DNA of 64,000 nucleotides from Conus ventricosus (taxonomy: Eukaryota; Mollusca; Gastropoda; Neogastropoda; Conidae). A program made the position numbers and the translations under genes. The notes beneath the pieces are model-generated. The model was given only the letters and a program-made list of their open reading frames with translations. It was not told the origin of the DNA and searched no databases. Shown here in pieces: positions 41,050-51,710 of the stretch. How positions within the stretch are numbered: position 1 is the first letter of the stretch; each line of letters starts with the position of its first letter. The DNA lies in NCBI GenBank assembly GCA_018398815.1, contig CM031614.1, positions 52,999,382 to 53,063,381 on the forward strand, in the 5' to 3' direction.

Positions 41050-41935
41050 TCATCATCATGAATGCATTAATATATCCTAAAAAGTCATCTGATGAAGAGT
41101 AGTCATCATCTTCTTCAACAAGTACGTGGACGGGTTTTTTGGTTTCGTCGATCGACAGACTACTTTGTAGTGACCTCTTTTTCTGCAGGAACTGCAGATA
41201 GCATCTTTGGCAGGGCAGATGTCACGTCTGTGTGGTTCTCTGCCACAGTATTTACAGTGATCAGACTGTCCAAGTTTATTTTCTTTGAAGCACTTTGAAG
41301 TTGATGGATGAGGTCGGTAGTCGATCTTTTTCTTTATGAATTCGATTTTCCATTTCCTCTGATAATGGCTGACTTTGTTTTCTTTCTTCGGTTTGTCTGC
41401 TGATTTGCACAGCTTCAGTGAGAGTCAGTTTGGCTTGGCTTGCAGACTATTTGAAAGATCATCATCAATGACCCCTACAACAATTCTGTCACGAATCAAT
41501 TCATCTTTCAAAGGTCCATTTTCACATTCTTCGGCCATTTTATATAAGTCCTGAATGAAACTGTCAATTGTTCTTCTGGTTTTCTGAACACGTTTATTGA
41601 ATTTGGCACGTTCTACAACCACATTTTTGCGATCACCAAAATGTTTTTTCAAACACTTGTTTTAGATCGTCATATGCAATAGTTTCTTCATTTACATTTG
41701 TCGTTTGTAAAATATCATCGGCACAATCTCCATTGCATACAGAAATGTACTAATTTGCTCTGTGCGACTTCGGAGTGCGGGGCCTGACGCAATCCGGTAG
41801 CGATCGAAGCGTTGACGCCCACTTTGGCCAGTTGATTGGCGATCCATCAAAAGGTTTCGGCAGAGGCAGGTTTGGATGGCGATGAACATGATTTTCTTCG
41901 GCCGGTTCCATGATTTATACGATCGGTTCGAGCTT
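41050..41935 (-). pseudogene. Gypsy-2 gag with two zinc knuckles
   Basis: Pieces include MKKHFGDRKNVVVERAKFNK and TRRTIDSFIQDLYKMAEEC (41652-41425). Near 41258-41157 two CCHC zinc knuckles follow, CKYCGREPHRRDIC and CSSCRKRGHYKVVC, both C-x2-C-x4-H-x4-C. Gag packages the element RNA. It starts close to the primer-binding region, and the frames are broken. Confidence 0.85.
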
Positions 41936-41949
41936 ACCTGCTGCCACCA

Positions 41950-42116
41950 TGTATTATAGATGGAGACGAGTGATGGCGTGTTGGTGACTCCGACGAGCTG
42001 ATCAAGATGCGAGCGTTATGTTACCAAGGTAACATTCCGGATCTTATTCCTAAGCGTCGAAGAGTTCTTCCGGGTTTCGTTTGGGTTGTCTGCTAAGACT
42101 GGTTCATTATCCTACA
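41950..42116 (-). repeat. Gypsy-2 5' LTR
   Basis: The 167-bp LTR is followed inward (minus strand) by TGGTGGCAGCAGG, the primer-binding region. Outside it, ACGCC at 42117-42121 completes the target duplication. Confidence 0.93.
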
Positions 42117-42121
42117 ACGCC

Positions 42122-43158
42122 CTCCCGATAGCCGCAAGTCGTTGGTGGGCATGGCCCAAACAATGCCCCCCCCCCCCCCCCCCCCCTATCAGTCAGCTTA
42201 ACAGTTTTCAATCAAAATTTGGGTATGAAACGGTGCACCTAATGCAGTAATACTACAGACCTGTAATGTAATAGGCCTAGCGATCGTTATCCTTGTGTAG
42301 ATTTAATTCAAATCTTTGACTGACTAGATCTATTGCTTGACCCCATGAACTATGAAAAGCTCACGCTTATGCAATGGAAAGATGGGCGTTATCTCCCCTG
42401 ATTTGCTTTTTAGAACAGGGCCATTTGTGACTAAGCGGTAAAGAGATTTTCTACTTTTGCTTTTTCTCTTGGTCCGACTGATTACGAGTTTGACAAGGTT
42501 CTGTTAAATGGTGAAAATCAGAATAAATTCGTCCATTGGTGTGCTGACGTGAAACATAGAAAGATTGTGCGAATTGGTATGTCTGTGAGTGTGCTTCGGT
42601 GATGTGAAAATACCGAAAGCCAGGGATGCAGTATATTTGGGCGAGTTTTGAATTGATTGCGTGACTGTACAACTGCTTTCAACTGATACATTTGGGGTAA
42701 AATCCCAACAGAACTACTTCTGTTGGCTACCATTACTATGCCCCCATCTTCCAAGAGGGAGTGGAAGAAGGATTTCATCTCAGAGCAGAGAAATCCATTA
42801 TATTTATGATTAATGTCCCCCAAACAGCTGAATCAATATTAAGTATGTCAGTACAGCAAATGTTATAAGATTCTTCAGAGTGCCTAGCCAACTTTACTAA
42901 GTCGTTTGTCAACCACCCCCCACCCCACCCCCACCCCTCCAGCCCCCTCATGCTCACCAACGTGAACGAGAGAGACATACATGAATAAGAAGTATATTTT
43001 CATCCGCGCCAGTCGAAGTTTTTCAATGAATTCAAATTTTCCGCGAAACCTAATAGAAAGTAACAACTTTGGTTTACTTTAAACATCTTCAAAACAAGTA
43101 TTCGCAACCGGAAACACATGAACCAAGTTAAAAACAACAACAACAACAACAACACACC

Positions 43159-43189
<31 letters not shown>

Positions 43190-44030
43190 ACAAAGAACCC
43201 TAGAAAAACCCCACAAAAAAACAAAAACAAAACAAAAAAAACCCCAAATCCAAGCTTGTAAGCTACTTCAACAGGTGAAGACCTAGAGGTACTTCCTCCT
43301 AGCCGAAAGGAAATTAACAGAATCTTTCGCTTCTATCCACCCCCGCCCCCCCCCCCCCCCCCTTTCTTCACTGTCTTTGGTATTATATGGTTCGTATCAT
43401 GTTAAAATGAAAATTTAAGTTAAATTTTTATTTTTTTTTAAAATGTTGTCATGAGGCAGTCTACCAGTCACGAGGCTGCCGATCACTTCGCTACTGACCG
43501 ACTTCTCGTGGCTGTGTTTTCTCTGTAGCCATGGCCATCGAAAAGTTGATTGGCTGCGTCCATTGGTGCACGTTGCCTGTGCTGATTCATGACCACTCTC
43601 GGGCAAACACGCACAATTTCTGTGAACTTTGAGTGCAGTCAGGCTCGGCAAACGTTGTCAGAGACAAAGATGAAGCTGTATCAATATTGAGGCCGGTTTT
43701 TGCTTGCTTTTCACTGCTCACATGCTGTTGTTTATTTGTCTGTTTATTTGTTTGTCTGTCTGTTTGTTTGTTTGTTTGTTTGAAATCGCACCCAGAACAT
43801 TCATTTACAGGAAAGTGCATGGTCCCCGTTTAGGAAGAAAATGTCTGTAACAGGACTGTTTGATTTCTGTTTTTGTTTATTTTTCTTATTCAAAAAAGGA
43901 TTTCAGTTAGGCCCTACTTTTTTTGTTTTGTTTTTGGCGGTTTTAGCTTTGCGCAGAGAGAATGTTGTATAGCAAAGAAAAAAGAGGATGGTGAGCGAAC
44001 AGCCATTTGTGTGTGAACATGTCTTTGGTA
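42122..44030. other. Intergenic DNA with poly-C and simple repeats
   Basis: It holds a 21-C run (42166-42186), C runs near 43147-43177 and 43346-43364, a CA tract near 43178-43190 and a TTTG/TCTG tract near 43735-43782. No gene with motif or splice support was seen. Confidence 0.6.
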
Positions 44031-44070
44031 TTCTTTATTAGGGATTTTCAGTACTGGTGTGTTCACTCTG

Positions 44071-44130
44071 TGTGTGTGTGTGTGTGTGTGAGTGTGTGTG
44101 TGTGTGTGTTTGTGTGTTGTGTGTGTGTGT

Positions 44131-44163
<33 letters not shown>

Positions 44164-44331
44164 CATGTGTGTGAGCGAGCGAGCGAGCATGAGAGAGAGA
44201 GAGAGAGAGAGAGTAATGAGAGAGAGGCACAGACAGACAGACACACACACACACACACACACAATACACATAAGCGTGCACACGCGCACACACACAGACA
44301 GACACGCACACAAACAGACAAAACAGACACG

Positions 44332-44397
<66 letters not shown>
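44071..44397. repeat. Compound TG/GA/CA microsatellite
   Basis: TG tract, GA tracts with GAGCGAGCGAGC, then CA tracts up to 44395. The several long open frames here are dinucleotide translations. Confidence 0.95.
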
Positions 44398-44399
44398 GT

Positions 44400-44953
44400 G
44401 CAAAACAACAGAGAAGAACAAAAGTCGCCTGTGGTCTTGCAGACAGCCAAGCTTTAATGTCCAGTTCTGGTGATTCCAGTGACGGCACGATCGATGCTAT
44501 GGCAGCAATAAGTTACAAAAATACATGCCCTGCCCTCTTTCCTTTAAAAAAAAACAACAACAAAAAACAAAACAAAAAAAACAGACAGAACTTTTACACG
44601 TCAGCGTGCTCTTGTCCATATCTTGGTTTAGAAGAAAAAAAAGAAGAAGAAAGCTAATCAATCTGGAACACTGACGTCAGTGAGGGAGAGAATATAGGTT
44701 ATTGGCCTACGTAGTGACGCTTCTTGATAATACTGATGGAGTTTCAGTTCAAGCTATCCTTATCGCTACGGCAAACGACTGCAACATTTCGGATCGAAGG
44801 TCACACACATATGCGCGCGCGCGCGAGTGCACACACTCACTTAAACCGCTGACACATAGACACAGTGACACACAGACATACATGCAATGCACGCATACAC
44901 ACATACATACGCACATGACGCACACACACACACACACACACAACACACACACA

Positions 44954-44985
<32 letters not shown>

Positions 44986-45865
44986 CTGCGAAGAAGGATG
45001 AATCGAGTAGAAACTGAGACTATGAAACAAGACACTTCGAAAACAGCAGAATTGCTCTGCAATTAAATAAAATAAATTGTTTATGAATATAGAAGGACTC
45101 AAGCACGCCCTTGCACGAACAGGCGACTGTGTGGCCATAAGCCGATTTGATAATATATAGAAATCATTTTGTACCTGGTCGTGTGTAATCAATTGGGTGT
45201 GCAGACTAACATGTGGGGTGTCATTGGTCAATGATCAGAATCGGCGTCGCCCTGGTCTACTTCTGAAGGTTATGGTTCGAATCTCTCTGCATGGGACCGA
45301 TAGGCGAAGATTACGGCTGGATTTTTCGGTCCTCTTTAATCCAAACCAGACTGAGACTGAGCCGTGTCTCCCGATGATCCGATCCAGCGACGAAAGGCCT
45401 AGGAGCAGGCAATCAAATAAAATGTGCTTTCAGGAGGATTACGATGGTTTCCCTCAGGCAGGTAGTAAAGGGCTTCTCATAGTTATAATATATTTCCCCC
45501 CATTTTCTTCGTCTCAATTACTTTTTTTTTTTTTTTTTCAAATCTTTGCCAATTCATTACTATAACGACTGAAGAATTGTTAACCTGCACTTGTTTTCCC
45601 CCCCCTACTTAATTGTTCAGCATTCAGACTGAGACTTAAACTTCAACTGGCACGAGAAGCCTTAAGGGTCATAGACACAGCATGGTATTATGAGAAATCA
45701 TCATTAATGGATTTGACCATTAATTCATCTGGGCTCATATGGTGGAGCCATCACCGTCTTTTCAAATTCTTGCAAACATGGAACATATTTTGCAATAAAG
45801 AATTTGTGAGTCGAATCCATGTACAGCCTACAGATTTTGCTGCTCTCCGAAGCCCTTTCACAAAG
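44400..45865. other. Intergenic DNA, CA microsatellite near 44918-44980
   Basis: No credible exon was found. A GGTTCGAATCTC string at about 45272 resembles a pol III B box, but no convincing A box precedes it. Confidence 0.5.
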
Positions 45866-45869
45866 TTTT

Positions 45870-46085
45870 CCCCAAGGATGATTCTGCTGTGTGCCCTCTA
45901 GCACGTCTCACATGACCATGGAACATGTCCTCCAGGACTGTCCCATTTACCAGAGCCTCACAGCAGAACCTGATCTTCTGACTGCTGTTAAGGGACCACA
46001 AGCTCCTCAGCCTCCTGAAGAGTGTTCACGTCCAGCTGCTTCTGTCGTGGTTTATTGGGGTAGCTAGCTAGCTATCTGAGCGAAC
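45870..46085 (+). pseudogene. LINE reverse transcriptase C-terminal scrap
   Basis: A frame reads SSRTSHMTMEHVLQDCPIYQ followed by an open tail. The H-x4-C arrangement after a lost C-x2-C matches the C-terminal zinc-binding region of RNase H or Jockey-type LINEs. LINE copy B has its own version near 58660-58716 (CIPCHAPLTMKHVLLEC). Confidence 0.65.
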
Positions 46086-46129
46086 CCGGTGACAACGAAG
46101 AAGAACTCTGTTCGTTTGTAAAGCCTGTT

Positions 46130-46644
46130 GCAATGAACTACATGATCATGTGCATTATCCGGCAATCGATATCAGCCTTCACACTGTGTCTGTCTGTCTG
46201 TGTGTTTCTGTCTGTTTGTCTCTGTCTGTCTCCTTCTCTGTCTGTCTTTCTGTGTCTTTTTCTGTCTGTCTGTCTCTGTCTGTCTATGTTTGTCTCTCTT
46301 TGTCTCTCTCTCTCTTTCTCTGTCTGTCTCTGTCTCGGTCTGCCCCCCCCCCCCCCCCCTCAATACAGTTAACACACATAGAGCTACATGCAAAATGTTC
46401 TTGAAAGAGGCATGGTAATGATTTGATTTGTCACAGGCATGACACCGTGTTGCCTGCCATTCCTCAACACTCCCTCCCCTCTTTCTGTCTCTGTCTGTGC
46501 TTGTCTGTCTGTCTGTCTGTCTGTCTCCCCACAATACAGTTAACACGCATGCGGCTATATGCAAAATGTCCTGGAAAGAGGCGTGGTCATGATTTGATTT
46601 GTCGCAGGCGCTACACGCATGTTGCCTGCTATTCTTCAAGGCTT

Positions 46645-46675
<31 letters not shown>

Positions 46676-46990
46676 CGTCTGTCTGTCTGTCTGTCTTCCA
46701 CAATATATTTAAGACACGTAGAGCTTTATGCAAATGTTCTGGAAAGAGGCGTGGTCATGATATAATTTGTCGCAGGTGCGACTCGCATGCTGCCTGCTAT
46801 TCTTTAAGACTCCTTCTTCCCTCCACCCCTCAAGTATATGATATGCTCGAATAGTCGTTGAGAGACCAGAAGCAGAGTTGTATATATTCTGGAAACGGCC
46901 TGGCCATGACTGGATATGTGGCAGGTGTGACGTAACCGTGGCCTGCCTGTTCCCCTCTGGATTTTACCTAGCTGCTACCCCTGGTCACCG
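46130..46990 (+). repeat. 170-bp tandem repeat with internal (TCTG)n
   Basis: Each unit has a TCTG/TCTC tract, CAATACAGTTAACAC-like text (46361, 46531, 46701), GCAAAATGTTCTTGAAAGAG, a CATGG..ATGATTTGATTTG segment and GTTGCCTGC-ATTC. Three units plus a partial fourth are present. Open frames are repeat-driven. Confidence 0.9.
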
Positions 46991-47129
46991 TGGTCATTGT
47001 GGCTTCACAGATGTGGTGTAGCGTATATGGGCGAACACACGCACGCCCACATTATACAAGTATATGGTACCCACACATAGACCAGTCATAGAGCTAGAAT
47101 GACGATCTGCACACACACGCACACGCGCA

Positions 47130-47170
<41 letters not shown>

Positions 47171-48320
47171 TTTCGTTCAAAGGAGTCACCTTTCGTGACC
47201 CAATCCAAGATACCATCGCACAGTACGAATCTGTAAAAGTAATATCTAGCACCAACTTTGAATTCTGTATAACCCCCTGCCCCTCACGACTGCCCCCCCC
47301 CCCCCCCCCCCACCAACTCTAACCCATTCCAATGAAGGAGAAAGCTTTAAAGTATATTCTTCCGTTAAAGAGTGTTTATTTCACTTTTTTTTTTCCTAAT
47401 CCCTGCCAGATGAGCGACATTCATTCTGCGACAAATGGTATCTGATGGACTTCATGCCAAGTCGATGAGACCGATCAATCGTGTGGAAGATTATGATAAA
47501 GCAACAAGCAAGCCACACACACACACACACACACTCACACACACAGCGTCTGATTTCTGTGAACAGAAAGTAAAAGAGACATGGACGCTTGTTTACACAC
47601 GAGACTGACGTTTTGTGTGGTGTGCGGGTTGTGTTGAGACTGACGTTGTTGTTGGCGTGCTGGTTTGTTGAGACTGACGTTTTTGTTCGTGTGTTGGTTT
47701 GTTTTTTGTTTAGTTTCCTCCAAAGCTGCTGTTTGTCCATTAAAACAGATTTTTATAACGGAATATTCGGTCAAACTTTCATGCGTGCATTTTTGGAGTC
47801 CACAATGTAATCAGTTGAACAATCATAGTGTAAAAAAAAAAAAAAAAAGCTTGACTGCTAAACCGACAGTGTTTCCCTCCTCCCCCCCTCCCCTATTTAC
47901 GGCCTAAAGCGAAATGTATATTTAGAAATATGACGGACAACACTTTTTCTACTATACCCTCACGTAGGCGAAGTTCAAAGTTCACGTTAACGAGGCCATC
48001 GCTCTTCGTCTGACAGCGCCAGCGCTGTGCAAGTTTCAATGTGAACCGGATTGACTTTGCCTTTGTCAACACACACGTACCTTGTAGCTTAAGAGGGGGG
48101 ATAACCTGTGTAGTGCGTCAAACCACCCAAAGATATAGAACTTTAAAGCTCGTGCCAAAGATTGAAAGCAGCTATTGAATAATTTTCTCCTGAATATACA
48201 TCTTATGTGATTACTTCCCTTGCACCCCTTCACAAAATGCGTCTTTTCGCCGACAACAATTCAATTTTTGAATTCGATCACACACAGCTTTAGAAGTTTG
48301 AATACAAATTGATAAGAGGC
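46991..48320. other. Intergenic DNA with simple repeats and a 35-bp triplication
   Basis: It includes a CA tract (about 47113-47168), a 19-C run (47293-47311), a CA tract near 47516-47545 and three tandem copies of GAGACTGACGTT...GGTTTGTT (about 47600-47711). No coding exon was supported. Confidence 0.7.
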
Positions 48321-48329
48321 AGGAAAAAA

Positions 48330-48331
<2 letters not shown>

Positions 48332-48371
<40 letters not shown>
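48332..48371. repeat. (GA)n microsatellite
   Basis: An uninterrupted GA run, translated as Leu/Ser on the opposite strand. Confidence 0.95.
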
Positions 48372-48374
<3 letters not shown>

Positions 48375-48641
48375 CTGCAAATAAGTCCGGATAAAGCTGC
48401 CACAATTTCAGGTTTCTTAGACCCCTAGGTTTTTACGCTTACCCCCCCCCCCCCTTTTTTTTTTCTATTTAGTTTTAAATCAAGGTAGGAATAAAAGTAG
48501 CAGACGCATAAGAGTTTTTCATCAGTACTAAAACCAATGCGTGTCTGCTTCCTGTAAGACCATTATAGTTTCGAAAATAAGTCTTTGTCCTTTTGTTGTT
48601 CACTTATTTGACAACCGTTCTTACGTTGTCTTTGTTCCTTT

Positions 48642-48981
48642 TCAAAGGCGCGTGTCTATTTCCTGCAGCACGCGTCGGTAAAGGTTCTTGGCTGACAGGT
48701 AGCAAAGAGCGGGCGGCATGTTGTCTGGACACAGGGCAACCTCCTCAGCCTTGACCTTTCTCGTTCCGCTTCCGACGGTGGTGACGTCAGCGACGATCGC
48801 TTGCCGATGTTGCGCATGGAGACTCGGTCTGATTCTTCAGCCGCTTTACGCAGGCGGGCGTAGACGCGTAGGTAAGCGTAGAAACAGTCGACATCGGTCA
48901 TGTGAGGAGGACAGATGGACCAAGCGTCCACTCCTTTGTTCCGCTTGGCCACCTTTGGGCTGTAGGGGACCCCATAAAAGT
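48642..48981 (-). CDS. Terminal exon of an unidentified host gene, one base short
   Basis: On the minus strand an acceptor with a pyrimidine-rich run (TTCTGTTTGTTGTGCAG) precedes 48981. Two phase bases are followed by FYGVPYSPKVAKRNKGVD, AWSICPPHMTDVDCFYAYLR and VYARLRKAAEESDRVSMRNIG. The reading then moves one frame to AIVADVTTVGSGTRKVKAEE and VALCPDNMPPALCYLSAKNL, ending EIDTRL before TGA at 48644-48642. The shift falls at GGCAAGCG (about 48797-48804). The 340-nt length is one short of the phase needed. The text looks like a conserved globular protein and no transposon motif is present. I do not recognise the family. Upstream exons should lie above 49000 on this strand. Confidence 0.6.
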
Positions 48982-49439
48982 CTGCACAACAAACAGAACG
49001 AATACAAAGAAAATGAAGAGAAAGAAGCTTGTAGGATCTTCGTTGTGATTTTGTGGATGTGTCGAGTCACTTGACGTTTAAATTCGCTAGTTTAACACGC
49101 ACACAGAACAGATTTGACAAAATACACGCTCACGACCTGTACCGAACACACACGTACGATCTTTGAATGCACACAGTGAGACCTTTATCAAACATAAATG
49201 GTGCCGCGTTCATTTTACACACAGTAAGTAGAACAGCTACAGTGCCACATTCAGTAGACATCTGTTAACAGTATTTGGTCCCCGTTCAGCCCGCTTGACG
49301 TACAGGCAACACGCTGGTCCGGCCCTTTAATCATGAGATGCAACACCTGACAACGATCAGGACACTGTTCAGCTACTGTTGTTAGTTGAAAAATGAAAGA
49401 AAAAGTTAAAGTCCTCATAGGCTATTTACCAAATGGGCA

Positions 49440-49682
49440 GTGAACTGTCAGAGTTCACCACGTCTAGTGGACGACATGATGGAAGGCGAAGCGCATCCCT
49501 CTCCTTCCACCGCCTTTAGCCCTCCCTGAACTGAATCAGGTACCGATTTATTCAGTGCTGGATGGACAGAAAGGGTTTTTACTACCAAGCCGAAAAAATC
49601 CGACCCCACAAATGATTCGAACTCACGGTCACCAGCTCTGCAAGCAAACAGTGTAACAATTTGACCATGGGCCTCTCCTGTT
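49440..49682 (-). mobile_element. tRNA-derived SINE
   Basis: On the minus strand the head near 49682 reads GGAGAGGCCCATGGTCAAAT then TGTTACACTG, and the B box GAGTTCGAATC follows with tRNA-like spacing (about 49611-49625). The head lacks a foldable acceptor stem, so it is a SINE and not a tRNA gene. Confidence 0.7.
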
Positions 49683-49896
49683 TTTGGTAGGATCTTCCTT
49701 TTCATCTGCGAATACCTCAGGACGTCTTGCGATCACAGATAGACAAGGAACAGGAAGGACTGTCTGTTTTTTTTTCTTTTTTCTTCTTTTTTTCCCTGTC
49801 GCACGTCCAGGTGGTTCCTCTTGGTTGTCTCCATGCGAATGTCTGGGGCTCGTTCGGTACCAATAGCTGTCCTGCCGTCTGCCAGTTCTCTCCAAG

Positions 49897-49897
<1 letters not shown>

Positions 49898-49971
<74 letters not shown>

Positions 49972-49975
49972 CTCA
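49898..49975. repeat. (CT)n microsatellite
   Basis: A CT tract with periodic TCC interruptions. Both flanking open frames are repeat translations. Confidence 0.95.
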
Positions 49976-50186
49976 CTATATTTTTTTCTTCTTTACCTCT
50001 GTTTTGCTGTATTGCAGAACCATTCCTCTATCTCTGTTTTGGAAACGCTTTTACACCTTTAATTTTTTTTAAAAACTGGTCACAAGTTATGATATATCAG
50101 CTTTTTTCTGTAACCTGGCAACTGGATCGTGAAAATTGTACACACTGTCCCGGATGGACTCTAACTGTCTGTCCTGCAGTGATTAT

Positions 50187-50286
50187 NNNNNNNNNNNNNN
50201 NNNNNNNNNNNNNNNNNNNNNNNNNNNNNNNNNNNNNNNNNNNNNNNNNNNNNNNNNNNNNNNNNNNNNNNNNNNNNNNNNNNNNN
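50187..50286. other. Assembly gap of 100 N
   Basis: Exactly 100 N, a common placeholder for a gap of unknown size. Sequence order across it should not be assumed. Confidence 0.99.
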
Positions 50287-50446
50287 AAACACATACAGGA
50301 AAAAACTATCAGCCTTAAGTACACAAAAGATAAGAAAGAAAGCTATTTATCCAGAAGAAGCTGTATTTCTATCATACAGGTAAGAAAGAAAGCCATCACC
50401 TTGACAGAAATGATGTAAAAGCAGAGAATGATTGCTGTAAACCATT

Positions 50447-50451
<5 letters not shown>

Positions 50452-50494
<43 letters not shown>

Positions 50495-50524
50495 AACGCA
50501 TGCACACACACACACACAAAACCA

Positions 50525-50559
<35 letters not shown>

Positions 50560-50575
50560 CACACACATTTGAACA
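50452..50575. repeat. (CA)n microsatellites
   Basis: Two CA tracts separated by CATAAACGCATGC and ACAAAACCACC. Confidence 0.93.
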
Positions 50576-50599
50576 AATGCAGGCCAACACTGTTTCCAA

Positions 50600-51226
50600 A
50601 AATGTGAATAGCTGTATTAAAGTGCATAAAACTTTAGTCGAATTTTGTGCGATGACAGCAGCAACCTATTTTTAAAAAAAAAAAAAGAATAAATAAAACT
50701 TTTTTTTTTAATTCTGCCCGTGATTTGCATCGAAATCTAAAATCCTGCCCTTTCCCCGTCTCTCCCATTCATACACACAAAGGGAAGGCCTAGAGGAAGC
50801 TTCTCTCTCTCTCTTTTTTTTTTTATCAACTCATCGATGGGGTTTCCCTAAAATCATTTAGTCACTGAAGGTACAAGTGGAATGCTCAGTTCGGGCCCTT
50901 TTGCCTTGGAACAGAAGCGAAAACAGGGGACTGCACCCTATTCAACATCACCTCCCTGCCACCCACGCCATTCCATCCACATACATCACCACAGCCTGAG
51001 GCCAGCCCCCCCCCCCCCCCCCCCTCCCCACTTATCAGTACAAAGCAGAGGGTGATAAAAAGATCACTCTGTCACACCCACTGTTAACCTTTGAATGCAA
51101 AGGCAGTTAATCCTTTTAATGATTTACCAGCAGCTAAACATGAAAAAAGTATGCTGAAACTCGTAAGGATGAAAAAGGGCTTGGAGACTGAAACTCTCCA
51201 ACTCACTCACAAAACTTTTCTCCTCT

Positions 51227-51264
<38 letters not shown>

Positions 51265-51380
51265 CATATAAACCTAAGAGTTAAAAAAAAAAGTGTTTAA
51301 ACATCCAACCTGCTCTTTATATTAACACCACATACTTGAAAAGATCTCTGTCAACCAAATGGAAATATGTCCCCACTGTA
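50600..51380. other. Intergenic DNA with poly-C and CT tracts
   Basis: Notable are a 19-C run at 51006-51024 and a CT tract at about 51232-51262. No gene is supported. Confidence 0.6.
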
Positions 51381-51384
51381 CAAA

Positions 51385-51550
51385 GCATTCTGGCTATGTG
51401 TACTTTTCCTCTGAGAATGTTACACACAATAAATATAGCTTTTTTCACGCAAGCAGGGAAACGAACATTCTGGCTACATGAACTTTCCTCTGAGACTGTT
51501 TACGTGCCATGAATGTAGCCATTTCACGCAAGTATTGGAAAGTGAACAGT
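51385..51550. repeat. 83-bp tandem duplication
   Basis: CATTCTGGCTATGTGTACTT and CATTCTGGCTACATGAACTT start two copies that both end TTCACGCAAG. Confidence 0.88.
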
Positions 51551-51710
51551 CACTATATTGTCCATAATTTTTTTTTTCTGCTTGGAACGCTAGCCCCAGG
51601 GTTTTCGTAAAGGTAGTTAATTCATATTTGTCACCAAACCTGTCATTGTTTATTCTCAATGAAGTCATTTAAAGCGAACGTTAAAGACACCAAAAAAAGA
51701 AGAAAGAAAT

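Larger units (their letters stand above)
37611..42116 (-). mobile_element. Gypsy-2: Ty3/Gypsy LTR retrotransposon with gag and pol
   Basis: LTRs of 171 and 167 bp and a 5-bp ACGCC duplication bound a 4.5-kb element read on the minus strand. Gag has two zinc knuckles, followed by protease, reverse transcriptase, RNase H and integrase pieces. The element is structurally complete, but many single-base shifts break its frames. It resembles Gypsy-1 in pol text, primer-binding site and purine tract but has different LTR sequences. Confidence 0.95.

Noticed and set aside
44057..44488. Several open frames of 120-178 residues on both strands
   Set aside because: They translate TG, GA and CA dinucleotide repeats into Cys/Val, Arg/Glu and His/Thr runs.
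45260..45290. SINE or tRNA promoter near GGTTCGAATCTC
   Set aside because: A B-box-like string is present, but no A box at suitable spacing and no tail or target duplication.
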